Shown in pieces: positions 17,053-26,466 of a stretch of 64,000 nt of DNA (the stretch's first letter is position 1; every line of letters begins with the position of its first letter). Source of the stretch: DASUAS01 sp963809795 (GTDB taxonomy: Bacteria; Actinomycetota; Acidimicrobiia; IMCC26256; DASPTH01); assembly GCA_963809795.1 (NCBI GenBank), contig CAWELN010000010.1, positions 1-64,000 on the forward strand. The letters run 5' to 3'. The notes under the pieces are model-generated. The model did no database searches. It was not told the origin of the DNA and saw nothing but the letters and a program-made list of their open reading frames with translations. The translations under genes were made by a program, and so were the position numbers.

Positions 17053-18306
17053 CTACGGAGCCAACCGGACGGGGAGATCACGCAGGGTCACGGCGACCGT
17101 CTGCTCGGGCGCCGAGACCAGCCAGCTCGGTGGCCCGGTGATCTCCACGTCCGGGAACCGGGCGAAGAGCTCGGTGAACATCGTGCGGATCTCGCTGCGG
17201 GCCAGGTGCGCACCGAGGCAGAAGTGGGCGCCGCCCCCACCGAAGGAGACGTGCGGGTTCGGCTCGCGGGTGATGTCGAAGTCGTCGGGCCGGTCGAACG
17301 TGCGCGGGTCGCGGTTGGCGGCCGGGAACCAGAGGCTCACGCGGTCGCCGGCCCGGATCAGGCGACCGTCGACCTCGGTGTCGGCGGTGGCGGTCCGGGC
17401 GAAGCACGCCACCGGGGTCACCCAGCGGATGATCTCCTCGACCGCCGAGTTGAGCACCGTCGACTGGGTCCGGAGCCGGGCCAGCTGCTCGGGGTGGTCG
17501 AGCAACGCGACCAGGCCGCCCGAGATCGCGCTGCGCGTGGTCTCCGAGCCGGCGATGGCGAGGATGAGGAAGAACTGGTCGAGCTCCGACGGGGTGAGGC
17601 GCGTCGGCGTGCCGTCGTCGTCCTCGACCTCGGCGGTGGTGAGGATGCTCCACACGTCGTCGGTCGGGTGGCGCCGCTTCTCCTCGCCGAGGTGCTCGGC
17701 GTACTTGTAGAGGTCGATCCCGGCGGCGAGCTGCTCCTCGGCGGAGATCCCCATCTCCGGGTCCGGGGCGGCCATGATGATGTCGGTCCAGCGGAACACG
17801 TCGGGACGGTCGGCTTCGGGGATGCCCATGATGTCGCCGATGACGTGCATCGGGAGCTGGTACGCGACCTCGCGGACGAAGTTGCACGTCCCCCGCTCGG
17901 CGGCCGCGTCGAGCACCTGCGTGGTGCGTTCCGAGATCCGCTCGTCGAGCCGGCGGATCATCCGCGGTGTGAAGCCGGCGCTGATCAGCCGCCGCATGCG
18001 TGTGTGACCGGGAGGGTCGGACGACACCAGGGTGTGGCCGCGCTGGACGTCACCCGTCGGTGAGATGCTCGCCCCGTCGAGCGAGCTGAACGTCTTCCAG
18101 TCGCGGCTGACCTCCAGCAGCTCGGGGTGGCCGAGCACGACCCAGAACTCGATGCCGTCGGGTCGGCGCGACAGGTACGCCGGGGGGTGCCACCACACCG
18201 AGTGCCGGCGGCGCAGCTCCGCGAACCGCGGGTACGGGAACCCGTTGCGGTAGAGGTCGTGGCGGGTGAGATCGACGTCGAGAACGGGCAGCTCGTCGGT
18301 CGGCAC
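17053..18306 (-). CDS. Cytochrome P450
   Basis: This 417-residue soluble bacterial P450 monooxygenase has the I-helix oxygen-activation motif AGSETTR at 252-258, the K-helix ExxR (EEIIR) at 290-294 and the heme loop FGGGGAHFCLGAH with ligand Cys at about 363. The FGGGGxHxCLG form, together with the N-terminal WWHPPAYL and DWKTFSS, resembles the CYP124/125/142 group that hydroxylates terpenoid or sterol side chains, although the subfamily is not certain. No ferredoxin or reductase gene is beside it. It is divergent from the cupin gene across about 120 bp. Confidence 0.93.
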   Translation of the reverse strand: MPTDELPVLDVDLTRHDLYRNGFPYPRFAELRRRHSVWWHPPAYLSRRPDGIEFWVVLGHPELLEVSRDWKTFSSLDGASISPTGDVQRGHTLVSSDPPGHTRMRRLISAGFTPRMIRRLDERISERTTQVLDAAAERGTCNFVREVAYQLPMHVIGDIMGIPEADRPDVFRWTDIIMAAPDPEMGISAEEQLAAGIDLYKYAEHLGEEKRRHPTDDVWSILTTAEVEDDDGTPTRLTPSELDQFFLILAIAGSETTRSAISGGLVALLDHPEQLARLRTQSTVLNSAVEEIIRWVTPVACFARTATADTEVDGRLIRAGDRVSLWFPAANRDPRTFDRPDDFDITREPNPHVSFGGGGAHFCLGAHLARSEIRTMFTELFARFPDVEITGPPSWLVSAPEQTVAVTLRDLPVRLAP

Positions 18307-18427
18307 CGCGCGAACCTACCGGGCCCGGCGCACCGGTGTGCTGGGCGTCGTCTCGGTCGCCGACGAGGCGCGTGTGCGGTCGACCGCCCGTCGGTGCGAT
18401 CATGCCTGCACGGTCGAGGAGGTTGGT

Positions 18428-18808
18428 GTGGACGTCCGCAACGTGCAAGAGGTCGAACCCGAGGTCGAGCACAACGGCACGGTGCCGGTGTGGTGGCTGA
18501 TCCATCCGCGGGAGATGAAGGACCTCACCGACGGCGGGTACCTCGAGCTGGCGAACGAGTTCGAGGTGGCGGTGGGCGGCGAGGTCTTCCCCCACACGCA
18601 CCCGACGCACGAGTTCTACTTCATGATGACGGGGACGGGTGTCATGACCATCGGCGGCGAGCAGCGCGACGTCGCCCCCGGTGATCTCATCTACATCCCG
18701 CCCGACCAGGTGCACAGCCTGCGCACGACCAGCGACTCCGCCATCCGGTGCTTCTGCTTCGCGGTGGGCGTGCCGGGCGCCGGCCCCATCGACTACACGA
18801 CGCACTGA
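18428..18808 (+). CDS. Small cupin-domain protein
   Basis: This 126-residue single cupin has the first motif VFPHTHPTHEFYFMMTGTG, with three His and one Glu in position to bind a metal, and the second motif PGDLIYIPPDQVHSLR with the fourth His. The GTG at 18428 sits six bases after GAGGAGG. It is one base upstream of the next VOC gene and probably cotranscribed with it. A role in handling an oxidised intermediate of the nearby P450 or Mo enzyme is inference. Confidence 0.85.
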   Translation: MDVRNVQEVEPEVEHNGTVPVWWLIHPREMKDLTDGGYLELANEFEVAVGGEVFPHTHPTHEFYFMMTGTGVMTIGGEQRDVAPGDLIYIPPDQVHSLRTTSDSAIRCFCFAVGVPGAGPIDYTTH

Positions 18809-18809
18809 C

Positions 18810-19262
18810 ATGGACCGCCTCAACCACGTGAAGATCGTCACGCCCGATCCGGCGGCGGTCGACCGGTTCCTGCGCGAGGTCGTCGACATCCCGGCGGGCT
18901 GGCCGCTCGGCTCGCTGCCCGACGGGCCCGCGCCGCAGGTGGAGTCGCCGGCCCGCGACGCGAGCGGGAACTTCTCCATGGACGGCATCACCGAGTTCCG
19001 GGGGTCGTCCACCACCTTCGGCGGCTTCATCACCGGCTCGACGGAGAGTCGCCAGTTCCAGATCTTCCAGGCCGACGCGCCCAAGGTCTGGGGCATTGCC
19101 ATCGGCACCCGGAACCTCGAACGCGCGCACGATCGGTGCGTCGAGCGCGGCATCCCGTGCACCGAGCCGACGGTCACCCCGTGGGGCGACGACGGTTCCA
19201 TCCGCTTCTTCTTCGCCGAGGTCGGCGGCATCGTGTTCGAGGTGATGCGGGCCGAGTCGTAA
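18810..19262 (+). CDS. VOC family protein
   Basis: This 150-residue protein starts MDRLNHVKIVTPDPAAVDRF and ends with the second-module strand GGIVFEVM. Its ATG is separated from the cupin stop by a single base, so translation is coupled. His in the first strand and Glu in the last give a plausible metal site. A hairpin follows directly. Confidence 0.8.
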   Translation: MDRLNHVKIVTPDPAAVDRFLREVVDIPAGWPLGSLPDGPAPQVESPARDASGNFSMDGITEFRGSSTTFGGFITGSTESRQFQIFQADAPKVWGIAIGTRNLERAHDRCVERGIPCTEPTVTPWGDDGSIRFFFAEVGGIVFEVMRAES

Positions 19263-19293
19263 GGCGGTCAGCCCCGTTTGGGGGATGACCGCC
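19263..19293 (+). terminator. Hairpin between VOC gene and Mo-hydroxylase operon
   Basis: GGCGGTCA (19263-19270) pairs with TGACCGCC (19286-19293), and an inner CCCC/GGGG stem extends it. It begins right after the stop codon of the VOC gene and ends 18 bp before the first Mo-enzyme start. It could be a terminator or an attenuator in front of the operon. Confidence 0.55.
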
Positions 19294-19311
19294 CGGGGGT
19301 AGCCGCGAGCG

Positions 19312-19848
19312 GTGCCCCGAACCGACTCCGTGGTCCGCATCGAGGTCAACGGCACCGACCACGAGGTCACGGTCGACAACCGCACGACCGTCCTCGACCT
19401 CCTCCGCGAGCACCTCGGCCTGACCGGCACGAAGAAAGGGTGCGACCACGGGCAGTGCGGTGCCTGCACCGTGCTGTTGGACGGCCGGCGGATGAACAGC
19501 TGCCTGCTGCTCGCGGCGTCGGCGAGTGGCGCCGCGATCCGGACCGTCGAAGGCCTCGCGACCGGCGAGGAGCTGCACCCGGTGCAGCGGGCGTTCGTCG
19601 ACTGCGACGCGCTGCAGTGCGGGTACTGCACGCCGGGCCAGATCTGCTCGGCGGTCGGCATGCTCGACGAGGTGAGCCACGCCTGGCCCAGCCTGGTGAC
19701 CGGGGTGGCGTCCTTCACCGGGCCGGGCGACCTCGACGCCGACGAGGTACGGGAGCGCATGAACGGCAACCTCTGTCGCTGCGGCGCGTACGTGAACATC
19801 GTCGACGCCATCCTCGGCATCGGTATGACGATGGGCGCAGAACCGTGA
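19312..19848 (+). CDS. Molybdenum hydroxylase small subunit, 2x[2Fe-2S] (PaoA/YagT-like)
   Basis: This 178-residue iron-sulfur subunit has the plant-ferredoxin cluster motif KGCDHGQCGACTVLLDGRRMNSC near residues 43-63. A second [2Fe-2S] domain follows, with LQCGYCTPGQI and NLCRCGAY. It passes electrons from the Mo centre to FAD. It starts at GTG and its TGA overlaps the GTG of the FAD subunit. The operon order small-medium-large matches yagTSR. There is no Tat signal, so the enzyme is probably cytoplasmic, unlike E. coli PaoABC. Confidence 0.92.
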   Translation: MPRTDSVVRIEVNGTDHEVTVDNRTTVLDLLREHLGLTGTKKGCDHGQCGACTVLLDGRRMNSCLLLAASASGAAIRTVEGLATGEELHPVQRAFVDCDALQCGYCTPGQICSAVGMLDEVSHAWPSLVTGVASFTGPGDLDADEVRERMNGNLCRCGAYVNIVDAILGIGMTMGAEP

Positions 19849-20834
19849 AGCCCTTCCGGTACGAGCGGGCGACCGACGCGGCGAGCGCGGTCGCGCTGGT
19901 CACCGCCGACCCGGACGCCCGCTTCCTGGGCGGTGGCACGAACCTCGTCGATCTCATGAAGCTCGACGTCGAGCGGCCCGGCCTGCTGGTCGACGTCAGC
20001 GGCCTCGACCTGCCCGGCATCGAGGTCACGGCCGACGGCGGACTTCGCATCGGTGCCCAGGTCCGGAACAGCGACCTGGCCGTCGACCCGGCGGTGCGGG
20101 AGCGGTTCCCGGTCCTCTCGCAGGCACTCCTGTCCGGTGCGTCGGGCCAGCTGCGCAACGCGGCGACGGTGGGCGGCAACCTGTTCCAGCGGACCCGGTG
20201 CCTCTACTTCCAGGACGTGTCCAAGCCGTGCAACAAGCGGGCCCCCGGCACCGGGTGTCCGGCGCGCGCCGGTGAGCACCGTGACTTGGCGATCCTCGGC
20301 ACGTCCGACGCGTGCATCGCGACCCACCCGTCGGACTTCGCGGTCGCGCTCGCCGCGCTCGACGCCCGGGTGAACGTCGTCGGCGTCGACGGCGTCCGTA
20401 CCGTCCCGGTCACGGAGCTGCACCGCCTCCCCGGCGACGAGCCGGAGCGCGACACCGTCCTGCAGCACGGTGAGCTCGTCGACCGCATCGAGGTGCCGCC
20501 CTCGTCGTTCGCGACCCGGTCGGCGTACCGCAAGGTGCGCGACCGTGCGTCGTTCGCGTTCGCGTTGGTGTCCGTCGCGGCGGCGCTCGACGTCGCCGAC
20601 GGCGCGGTGCGCGACGTCCGAGTGGCGCTGGGTGGCGTCGCGCCGAGGCCCTGGCGGGCCACGGTCGCCGAGGCGGCATTGCGCGGACGACCGGCAACCG
20701 CCGCCAACTTCGTCGACGCGATCAGCGCCGAGCTCGAATCGGCCGCGCCGCTGCCCGGCAACGCGTTCAAGGTGCCGCTGGCGCGGAACGTCGTCGCCCG
20801 TGTCCTCGAGGACCTCGCGGAGCCGATTCCGTGA
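19845..20834 (+). CDS. Molybdenum hydroxylase FAD subunit with extra Cys cluster motif (PaoB/YagS-like)
   Basis: This 329-residue FAD-binding subunit has the FAD motifs FLGGGTNLVDLM and GASGQLRNAATVGGNL. Between them and the C-terminal CO-dehydrogenase-flavoprotein domain lies RCLYFQDVSKPCNKRAPG followed by GCPA, the cysteine insert that binds a [4Fe-4S] cluster in PaoB and in the 4-hydroxybenzoyl-CoA reductase beta subunit. This places the enzyme in the aldehyde-oxidoreductase/YagS group rather than the simple CoxM group. GTG and TGA overlaps tie it to both neighbours. Confidence 0.9.
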   Translation: MKPFRYERATDAASAVALVTADPDARFLGGGTNLVDLMKLDVERPGLLVDVSGLDLPGIEVTADGGLRIGAQVRNSDLAVDPAVRERFPVLSQALLSGASGQLRNAATVGGNLFQRTRCLYFQDVSKPCNKRAPGTGCPARAGEHRDLAILGTSDACIATHPSDFAVALAALDARVNVVGVDGVRTVPVTELHRLPGDEPERDTVLQHGELVDRIEVPPSSFATRSAYRKVRDRASFAFALVSVAAALDVADGAVRDVRVALGGVAPRPWRATVAEAALRGRPATAANFVDAISAELESAAPLPGNAFKVPLARNVVARVLEDLAEPIP

Positions 20835-22933
20835 CCGCGGTCGCCGACCGGCCGGCGGCAGTGCACGAGGGCGTGACCCGTGTCGACGGCCCGGACAAGG
20901 TCGCCGGGCGGGCGCGCTACGCGGCCGAGCACCCGATGGCCGAGCTCGCGTACGCGTGCCCGGTCACCTCGACCGTGTCCCGCGGCGAGATCGTGCAGAT
21001 CGCGACCGACACTGCCACCGCGACGCCCGGGGTGCTCGCGGTCCTGCACTGGGGTGACGTTCCGCACGCGAGTGGACACGAGGACCCGGAGCTCGCGCTG
21101 TTCCGCTCGCCGATGGTGTCGTACCGCGGCCAGATCGTCGCCGCGGTCGTCGCCACCACACTCGAGGTCGCGCAGGAGGTGGCGGCGCGGATCGAGATCG
21201 AGTACCGGGTCGCACCGCACGACGTCGAGCTCCGGCCCGAGCATCCCGGCCTGTACACACCGGCGCACGTGAACCCCGACTTCGACACCGACTCGTTCGT
21301 CGGCGACGTCGAGCAGGGCCTCGCCGACTCGGCGGCGACCGTCGACGTGACCTACACCACGCCCGCGCAGCACAACCACCCGATGGAGCCGCACGCGTGC
21401 ACGGCGTGGTGGGACGGCGACCACCTGACCGTGATCGACTCGACCCAGGGCCCGTGGCGGGGCCGCGCCGGGATCGCCGCCGCGTTGGGTCTCGATCCCG
21501 GCCAGGTGCGGGTCATCGTCGAGCACGTCGGTGGCGGGTTCGGCTCCAAGGGCACGACGCGTGGCCACGCGGTCGTCGCCGCGCTCGCGGCGCGGGCCGT
21601 CGACCGGCCGGTGCGCTGCGTGCTCGCCCGGCGCCAGATGCCCGCCGTGGTGGGTCACCGGACCCCGTCGATCCAGCGCGTCCGTCTCGGCGCCGACGCC
21701 GACGGGCAGCTCCTCGCCATCAGCCACGACGTGGTCGAGCAGACCTCACGCATCAAGGAGTTCGCCGAGCAGACCGCGGTCGCCACCCGCCACATGTACG
21801 CGGCACCCAACCGCCGGACGACCCACCGGCTCGTCCGCCTCGACGTGCCGACGCCGGCGTGGATGCGCGCGCCGGGGGAGTGCCCCGGCATGTTCGCCCT
21901 CGAGTCGGCGATCGACGAGCTTGCGACGGAGCTCGGCATCGACCCGATCGAGCTCCGGATCCGCAACGAGCCGAGGGTCGACCCCGAGAGCGGCCTTCCC
22001 TTCTCCAGCCGGAACCTCGTGGCCTGCCTCCGGGAAGGCGCGGCGCGCTTCGGGTGGGACGGGCGCGACCCGACCCCGCGACGCGAGCGCAGGGGGCGCT
22101 GGTGGGTCGGTACCGGCGTGGCGGCCAGCGTGTACCCGGCCCGCGCCGCGCCGTCACGCGCCCGCGTCATGATCGACGAGCGTCGTCACTACACGGTCGA
22201 GATCGACGCCAGCGACATCGGCACCGGCGCGCGCACCGCGCTGCTGATCGCGGCGGCGGAGGCGCTCGACGTGCCGACGACCGAGATCGAGGTCCGCATC
22301 GGCGACACCGACTTCGGCGAGGCGATGATCGCAGGCGGATCCATGGGCACCGCCTCGTGGACGTGGGCGATCGTCGAGGCGGCCGACGCCCTCCGGGCCC
22401 GCATGGCGGAGCACGACGGCCGGGTCCCGCCGGAGGGGTTGAGCGCCGAGGCGCACACCGGGGCGAGCATCGAACAGCTGCCCGACGCGGCGCGGTTCAC
22501 CTTTGGCGCGCAATTCGCCGAGGCTCGCGTCGACGTCGACACCGGCGAGGTCCGGGTACCTCGCCTCCTCGGTGTCTTCGCCGCCGGGCGCATCGTCAGC
22601 CCGGTCACGGCCCGGTCGCAGCTCGTCGGCGGCATGACCATGGGACTCTCGATGGCCCTGTGCGAGGAGAGCCGGCTCGATCCCGAGTTCGGCGACTTCA
22701 CCCGTCGCGACCTGGCGAGCTACCACGTGGCGGTCAACCCCGACGTCGGCGAGGTCGAGGCCTACTGGGTCGACGAGGACGAGCCCGAGCTCGGCCCGCT
22801 CGGCGCCAAGGGTGTCGGCGAGGTCGGCATCGTCGGCACCGCGGCCGCCATCGCCAACGCGGTGCACCACGCAACGGGCGTCCGGGTGCGCGACCTGCCC
22901 ATCACGTTGGACCGGTTCCTCGAGGCGCCCTGA
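20831..22933 (+). CDS. Molybdenum hydroxylase large subunit, Mo-cytosine-dinucleotide binding (PaoC/YagR-like)
   Basis: This 700-residue catalytic subunit of the xanthine oxidase family has the cofactor loop VGGGFGSKG, WMRAPGECPGMFALES (where the YagR group has MRAPG) and a C-terminal GAKGVGEVG that carries the catalytic Glu. It lacks the VAYRCSFR selenocysteine/copper loop of CO dehydrogenase, so CO is not the substrate. An aldehyde or N-heteroaromatic is likely. No XdhC/PaoD maturation chaperone is in the window. It is convergent with the AMP-ligase at 22949. Confidence 0.92.
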   Translation: MTAVADRPAAVHEGVTRVDGPDKVAGRARYAAEHPMAELAYACPVTSTVSRGEIVQIATDTATATPGVLAVLHWGDVPHASGHEDPELALFRSPMVSYRGQIVAAVVATTLEVAQEVAARIEIEYRVAPHDVELRPEHPGLYTPAHVNPDFDTDSFVGDVEQGLADSAATVDVTYTTPAQHNHPMEPHACTAWWDGDHLTVIDSTQGPWRGRAGIAAALGLDPGQVRVIVEHVGGGFGSKGTTRGHAVVAALAARAVDRPVRCVLARRQMPAVVGHRTPSIQRVRLGADADGQLLAISHDVVEQTSRIKEFAEQTAVATRHMYAAPNRRTTHRLVRLDVPTPAWMRAPGECPGMFALESAIDELATELGIDPIELRIRNEPRVDPESGLPFSSRNLVACLREGAARFGWDGRDPTPRRERRGRWWVGTGVAASVYPARAAPSRARVMIDERRHYTVEIDASDIGTGARTALLIAAAEALDVPTTEIEVRIGDTDFGEAMIAGGSMGTASWTWAIVEAADALRARMAEHDGRVPPEGLSAEAHTGASIEQLPDAARFTFGAQFAEARVDVDTGEVRVPRLLGVFAAGRIVSPVTARSQLVGGMTMGLSMALCEESRLDPEFGDFTRRDLASYHVAVNPDVGEVEAYWVDEDEPELGPLGAKGVGEVGIVGTAAAIANAVHHATGVRVRDLPITLDRFLEAP

Positions 22934-22948
22934 CGCGCGACTGCGAGC

Positions 22949-24409
22949 TCAGCCGCCGCGGGCGTCGACCAGCGCGCCGCGGCTCACCTTGGTGGCCTCG
23001 GTGCGGGGGATGGCGTCGACGAACTCGACCGTCTTCGGCACCTTGTACGCCGCGAGCCGGCTCTTGGCGTACGCGCGCACCTCGTCGACGGTCGGCGGCG
23101 ACGACGGGTCGGCCGGCTCGATCACCGCGTGCACGCGCCGACCCCACTCGGGGTCCTGCAACCCGATCACGACGACGTCGGCGATCCCGGGGTGGTCGAT
23201 GAGCGCGCTCTCGATCTCGGCCGGGAAGACGTTGGCGCCACCGGTGATGATCATGTCGACGCGCCGGTCGACGATGTGGAGGTAGCCCTCGGGCTCGAGC
23301 CAGCCGAGGTCGCCGCCGGTGGAGAAGCCGTCGACCGTGCGCGGCGGCAGCGGTGCGCCGCCGAGGTACTGGAACATCCCGCTGTTGGGAGAGCGCATGT
23401 AGATCTCGCCGGTCTCGCCGGGCGGCAGCTCTGTGCCGTCGGGATCGAGGATGCGGATCTCGGTCGCTCGAAAGCCGCGACCGACGCTGCCCGGGTGCTG
23501 CTCCCACTCGTCGCCGCGGATCGCGCACAGGCCGATGCCCTCGGTCATGCCGTACGACTGGTAGAAGCGTTCGGCGCCGAGCAGGTCGATCCACCGGCGC
23601 ACCAGCGCGTCGGAGATGACCGCCGCCCCCTGCAGGATCCACACGATGCTCGAGAGATCGCGCTCGTCGATCCCGGGGAGGTCGGCGATGCGCTGGAGCA
23701 TCAACGTGGTCGCGGTGAAGGTGGTGACGCCATGGGCCTCGATCAGGTCGACGATCCGCGCCGCGTCGAACTTCTGGAGCACGACCAGGTGGTCGCCGGC
23801 GAGCAGGCTGAAGAGCGCGGCGAAGCCGTTGGTGTGGTACATCGGCGCCATCACGAGGACGACCTGCGGGCGCGCCACCGGTCCCCACGACGCCGCGAAC
23901 GGCATGCCCACCATCTCGTCGAAGACGCCCGGCTTGTCCATCAGGATGACCTTGGGCGCGCCGGTCGAGCCGCTGCTACAGATGCCGTTGGTCTGCGGCG
24001 ACACCACCGACGGCAGGGGCGTGTGGTCGTCATCGGCGGTCGCCTGGAGCCACGGCAGGTCGTCGGCGCCGACCGAGACGCCGTCGATCACCTCGAGCAC
24101 GCGCTCGCGCTCCCAGTCGGGGAGGTCCCAGCGCACCGGCACGGGGATGGCGCCGAGCTTCCACGCCGCCAGCACGGTCATCACGAACTCGGGCGAGTTG
24201 CGCAGGCCGACGGCGACGCGGGTGCCGGGGGCGGCGCCCCGCGTCTGGAGTGCTCGGGCGATCTGCGTCGAGCGGCGGTGCAGCTCGGGCCAGGTGACGA
24301 CCGTCTCGCGGCCGTCGATCGCGGCCACGCGCAGCACCGGTGAGGTCGGGTCCTGCTCGGCGAGGGCGGCGATCCGGTCGCCGTAGCTGACGGGCTCGTC
24401 GTCACTCAT
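22949..24409 (-). CDS. AMP-dependent acyl-CoA synthetase
   Basis: This 486-residue ANL ligase is slightly short for the family. The P-loop reads NGICSSGSTGAPKVIL, followed by YQSYGMTEGIGL, TGGDLGWLEPEG and IITGGANVFPAEIESAL. The final motif is PRTEATKVSRGAL: the catalytic Lys is kept but the usual Gly before it is Thr. The ATG at 24409 overlaps the stop of the SnoaL-like gene (ATGA), so the two are coupled. The substrate acid is unknown. Confidence 0.9.
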   Translation of the reverse strand: MSDDEPVSYGDRIAALAEQDPTSPVLRVAAIDGRETVVTWPELHRRSTQIARALQTRGAAPGTRVAVGLRNSPEFVMTVLAAWKLGAIPVPVRWDLPDWERERVLEVIDGVSVGADDLPWLQATADDDHTPLPSVVSPQTNGICSSGSTGAPKVILMDKPGVFDEMVGMPFAASWGPVARPQVVLVMAPMYHTNGFAALFSLLAGDHLVVLQKFDAARIVDLIEAHGVTTFTATTLMLQRIADLPGIDERDLSSIVWILQGAAVISDALVRRWIDLLGAERFYQSYGMTEGIGLCAIRGDEWEQHPGSVGRGFRATEIRILDPDGTELPPGETGEIYMRSPNSGMFQYLGGAPLPPRTVDGFSTGGDLGWLEPEGYLHIVDRRVDMIITGGANVFPAEIESALIDHPGIADVVVIGLQDPEWGRRVHAVIEPADPSSPPTVDEVRAYAKSRLAAYKVPKTVEFVDAIPRTEATKVSRGALVDARGG

Positions 24410-24801
24410 CGGGGCACGATCCGGTGCTCGGCGAAGTACCACTCGCCGTCCCGCCAGGTCGCCACCGACTCGTACCAACCGGCGCCGACGATTCCCCACG
24501 GCCCGTCGGTCTCGGTCCGGCGGGTGAGGAGGTAGTCGGCCACGGCCGACCAGCGGTCCTTCCCCTCCGGGCGCACGCTGACGTTGGTGATGATGTGGGC
24601 ACCGCCGGGAGCCTTCATCACGCCCATCATGAAGTCGCGGATCGCGTCGCGTCCGCGGGCGCCGTCGTCACCGAGGGCGAATTGCCCGTCCTCGGTGAAG
24701 AGCGCGGCGAAGCCGTCGAAGTCGCGACGGTCGATGCGGTGGGCGTAGCGCGCGTAGAGATCCTGCACCGCGGTGAGGATCGAGGGGTCCGGGAGGTCCA
24801 T
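24406..24801 (-). CDS. SnoaL-like (nuclear transport factor 2 fold) protein
   Basis: This 131-residue cone-shaped alpha+beta barrel starts with the SnoaL helix ILTAVQDLYARYAHRIDRRDF, followed by DGFAALFTEDGQFAL and the final strands GWYESVATWRDGEWYFAEHRI. Members are small dehydratases, isomerases or ring hydroxylase partners. It is the first gene of a two-gene unit with the acyl-CoA synthetase. A divergent promoter region of 60 bp separates it from the AMP-ligase at 24862. Confidence 0.85.
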   Translation of the reverse strand: MDLPDPSILTAVQDLYARYAHRIDRRDFDGFAALFTEDGQFALGDDGARGRDAIRDFMMGVMKAPGGAHIITNVSVRPEGKDRWSAVADYLLTRRTETDGPWGIVGAGWYESVATWRDGEWYFAEHRIVPR

Positions 24802-24861
24802 CGCCGCAGTCTCTCCGCGCGGCGCTAGCGTCCGCCAGATGAGCGAGCCGCACGGAGCGGG

Positions 24862-26463
24862 ATGATGGAGTTCGCGCCGGCACCGTTCCCGGATGATCTC
24901 GAGGCGGGCTACCGCGCGTCGGGGTTCCACACCGACGTCGTGGTCCCGCACTTGCTGCAGCGCAACGTCTTCGAGTTCGGCCGCGCCACCGCGGTGATCG
25001 ACGACACCCACGAGGTCTCCTGGGCCGAGCTGGCCGACGCCGCCGCCCGGGTCGCCAGCGTCCTCGCCGCCCACGACATCGGGCCCGGCGCGGTGGTCGT
25101 CTGGCAGCTCCCGAACTGGTGGGAGGCGATCGCCGTCGCCCACGCGATCTGGATGGCCGGGGCGATCTCGGTGCCGGTCGTGCCCATCTACCGCGGGCAC
25201 GAGCTGGCCGCGATCATGCAGGGGGTGCAACCCGACTGCGTGATCGGACCGCCGTCGTTCCGCGGTCACGATCACGTCGAGATGCTCGAGGAGGCGGCGC
25301 GGGCGGCTGGGGTGACGCCGACCCTGCGGATCGTCGTGCGCGGCGACGCGACCGGCTGGGTGTCGTGGGACGACACGCAGCGCGCCGGGCCCGCAGCGAC
25401 GCGCCCGATCGACCCGGACACGCCGGCGATCGTCGGCTTCACCTCGGGCACCACGTCGGGTGCCAAGGGCGCCGTCGTGAGTACCCGTTCGATGCTGACG
25501 GTCCCGACGCGGCACGCGCGCGCGGTGCCGTACACGTTTCGCGACCGCGGGTACATGCCCGCGCCGGTGTCGCACATCACCGGTCTGCTCATGGCGGTGA
25601 CGCTCCCGTTGGTGTCGGGGTGTTCGGTGCTGCTGGCCGAGCGGTGGGACGCGGCGAAGGCCGTCGACGACATCGTGCGCCACCGGGTCACGTACTCGGG
25701 CGGGGCGGCGGTGTTCATCCAGGAGCTCGTCGACGCGGTCGACGCCGCCGGGCTGCCCGCGCTGCCGCTCGCATGTGGGTACAACTGCGGTGGGAGCGCG
25801 ATCCCGTTCGAGCTGGTGCAGCGGTGCGAGGAACTGGGCATGAAGCCGCGTCGCGCCTACGGGATGACCGAGTGCCCGACCGTCTCCGCCAGCATGGGCG
25901 ACGACGGCCCCGAGATCCGCCTCCGCACCGACGGGCGGATCCTCCCCGGCGTCGACGTGCGCGTCGTGGACGCCGACGGGTCCGACGTGGTGGCCGGCGC
26001 GGTGGGGGAGTTCCTCGTGCGCGGCCCCCAGCGCGCCCTTGGGTACCTGGACCCGCAGGACACCCGCGACGGGTTCGACGCCGACGGCTGGTTCCGCAGC
26101 GGCGACCTCGGGTTCGTCGACGCCGAGCAGTGCATCACGGTGACCGGCCGCACCAAGGACATCATCAACCGCGGGGGCGAGAAGCTCTCGGCGCAGGAGA
26201 TCGAAGCGCTCCTGTGCCGCCATCCCGAGATCGCCGCCGCCGCCGTGGTCGCCGCACCGCACCCGCGCCTGGGCGAGGAGCCGGCCGCGTTCGTCATCCG
26301 GCGACCCGGCGCCGGCGGGTCCGACGACGCGCTCAGGGAGTTCCTGCAGGCCGAGGGAGTCGCCCCGCAGAAGATCCCGCGCATCGTGGTGACCGTCGAC
26401 GAGCTGCCCCGGACCGCGTCCGGGAAGGTCAAGAAGTACGAGCTGGTGGAGCGGCTGCCGTAG
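24862..26463 (+). CDS. AMP-dependent acyl-CoA synthetase (cyclohexanecarboxylate-CoA-ligase-like)
   Basis: This 533-residue ANL ligase has the P-loop IVGFTSGTTSGAKGAVV, YGMTECPTVSAS, the hinge WFRSGDLGFVD, INRGGEKLSAQEIEALLCRHP and the terminal PRTASGKVKKYEL with the catalytic Lys. The long N-terminal part (FHTDVVVPHLLQRNVFEFG) resembles AliA/cyclohexanecarboxylate-CoA ligases, suggesting a cyclic acid substrate (inference). Start ATG-ATG at 24862/24865. It ends four bases before the CaiB relic on the other strand. Confidence 0.9.
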   Translation: MMEFAPAPFPDDLEAGYRASGFHTDVVVPHLLQRNVFEFGRATAVIDDTHEVSWAELADAAARVASVLAAHDIGPGAVVVWQLPNWWEAIAVAHAIWMAGAISVPVVPIYRGHELAAIMQGVQPDCVIGPPSFRGHDHVEMLEEAARAAGVTPTLRIVVRGDATGWVSWDDTQRAGPAATRPIDPDTPAIVGFTSGTTSGAKGAVVSTRSMLTVPTRHARAVPYTFRDRGYMPAPVSHITGLLMAVTLPLVSGCSVLLAERWDAAKAVDDIVRHRVTYSGGAAVFIQELVDAVDAAGLPALPLACGYNCGGSAIPFELVQRCEELGMKPRRAYGMTECPTVSASMGDDGPEIRLRTDGRILPGVDVRVVDADGSDVVAGAVGEFLVRGPQRALGYLDPQDTRDGFDADGWFRSGDLGFVDAEQCITVTGRTKDIINRGGEKLSAQEIEALLCRHPEIAAAAVVAAPHPRLGEEPAAFVIRRPGAGGSDDALREFLQAEGVAPQKIPRIVVTVDELPRTASGKVKKYELVERLP

Positions 26464-26466
26464 TGC

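Noticed and set aside
16889..17710. Extended plus-strand frame after the Pro/Thr repeat
   Set aside because: It runs over the P450 gene in antisense after a frameshift; its content is a GC shadow.
24802..26262. Minus-strand frame opposite the AMP-ligase at 24862, continuous with the SnoaL gene
   Set aside because: High-GC shadow of the ligase; the SnoaL start with a family-typical N-terminus lies at 24801.
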